Made by a program: the position numbers and the translations under genes. Positions 5,391-5,424 of a stretch of DNA of 5,424 nt are shown one piece after another. This stretch comes from Candidatus Campbellbacteria bacterium RIFCSPLOWO2_02_35_12 (GTDB lineage: Bacteria; Patescibacteriota; Minisyncoccia; Phycocordibacterales; UBA2163), in contig MFAC01000030.1 of NCBI GenBank assembly GCA_001774455.1, positions 1-5,424 on the forward strand. Reading direction: 5' to 3'. Every line of letters starts with the position of its first letter. Position 1 is the stretch's first letter. The notes under the pieces are model-generated. The model searched no databases. It worked only from the letters and a program-made list of their open reading frames with translations, and was not told where the DNA came from.

Positions 5391-5399
5391 ATTATATCA
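5391..5399 (-). promoter_or_regulatory. Candidate extended -10 promoter of the wall hydrolase
   Basis: TGATATAAT on the minus strand is a full extended -10 (TGnTATAAT). It ends 8 bp before the ATG, placing the RNA start at or within about two bases of the start codon. The region where a -35 would lie is A/T only and shows no TTGACA, as expected for an extended -10 promoter. No Shine-Dalgarno sequence is seen. Confidence 0.45.
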
Positions 5400-5424
5400 A
5401 TTTTAATAATAATATAAAAATCCG

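Overview
The window reads as an AT-rich bacterial chromosome segment. Every gene I accept lies on the minus strand, so transcription runs from high to low coordinates. Compact translation genes, a shortened release factor 1, a short EF-Ts, little Shine-Dalgarno signal and a coiled-coil plus lytic-transglycosylase wall enzyme together suggest a small-genome lineage such as Patescibacteria/CPR (Parcubacteria-like). That placement is an inference from style, not from a phylogenetic marker comparison. All six protein genes end in TAA and none has an in-frame UGA, so the standard bacterial code fits.

Layout in order of transcription: a secreted or membrane-anchored peptidoglycan hydrolase (5382-4030); rpmE, ribosomal protein L31 with a zinc-binding set of cysteines (3952-3734); a 385-bp spacer with three hairpin-forming sequences; prfA, release factor 1 (3348-2413); a 461-bp spacer dominated by a 333-bp array of 37 exact-length 9-bp repeats; rpsB, ribosomal protein S2 (1951-1205); a 191-bp spacer with a long, nearly perfect inverted repeat; tsf, elongation factor Ts (1013-429); a small basic membrane protein of unknown function, 10 bp further on (418-41); and the 5' part of a tRNA, probably tRNA-Thr(UGU), cut by the window edge (34-1).

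The core is a translation neighbourhood: L31 and S2 are ribosomal proteins, RF1 ends translation at UAA/UAG, EF-Ts recharges EF-Tu, and the tRNA supplies an amino acid. rpsB-tsf and rpmE-prfA are both common bacterial pairs; here they are adjacent, and no prmC follows prfA. Several genes have a plausible -10 box so close to the start codon, with no Shine-Dalgarno sequence, that leaderless or nearly leaderless mRNAs are a reasonable reading.

The unusual material is intergenic. The 9-bp array has a higher-order structure: the pattern of variant units repeats exactly at 17 units (153 bp), pointing to a segmental duplication inside the array. The other two large spacers carry substantial palindromes whose function (attenuator, terminator or MITE-like insertion) cannot be decided from this window. 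I see no CRISPR array, transposase or defence gene.
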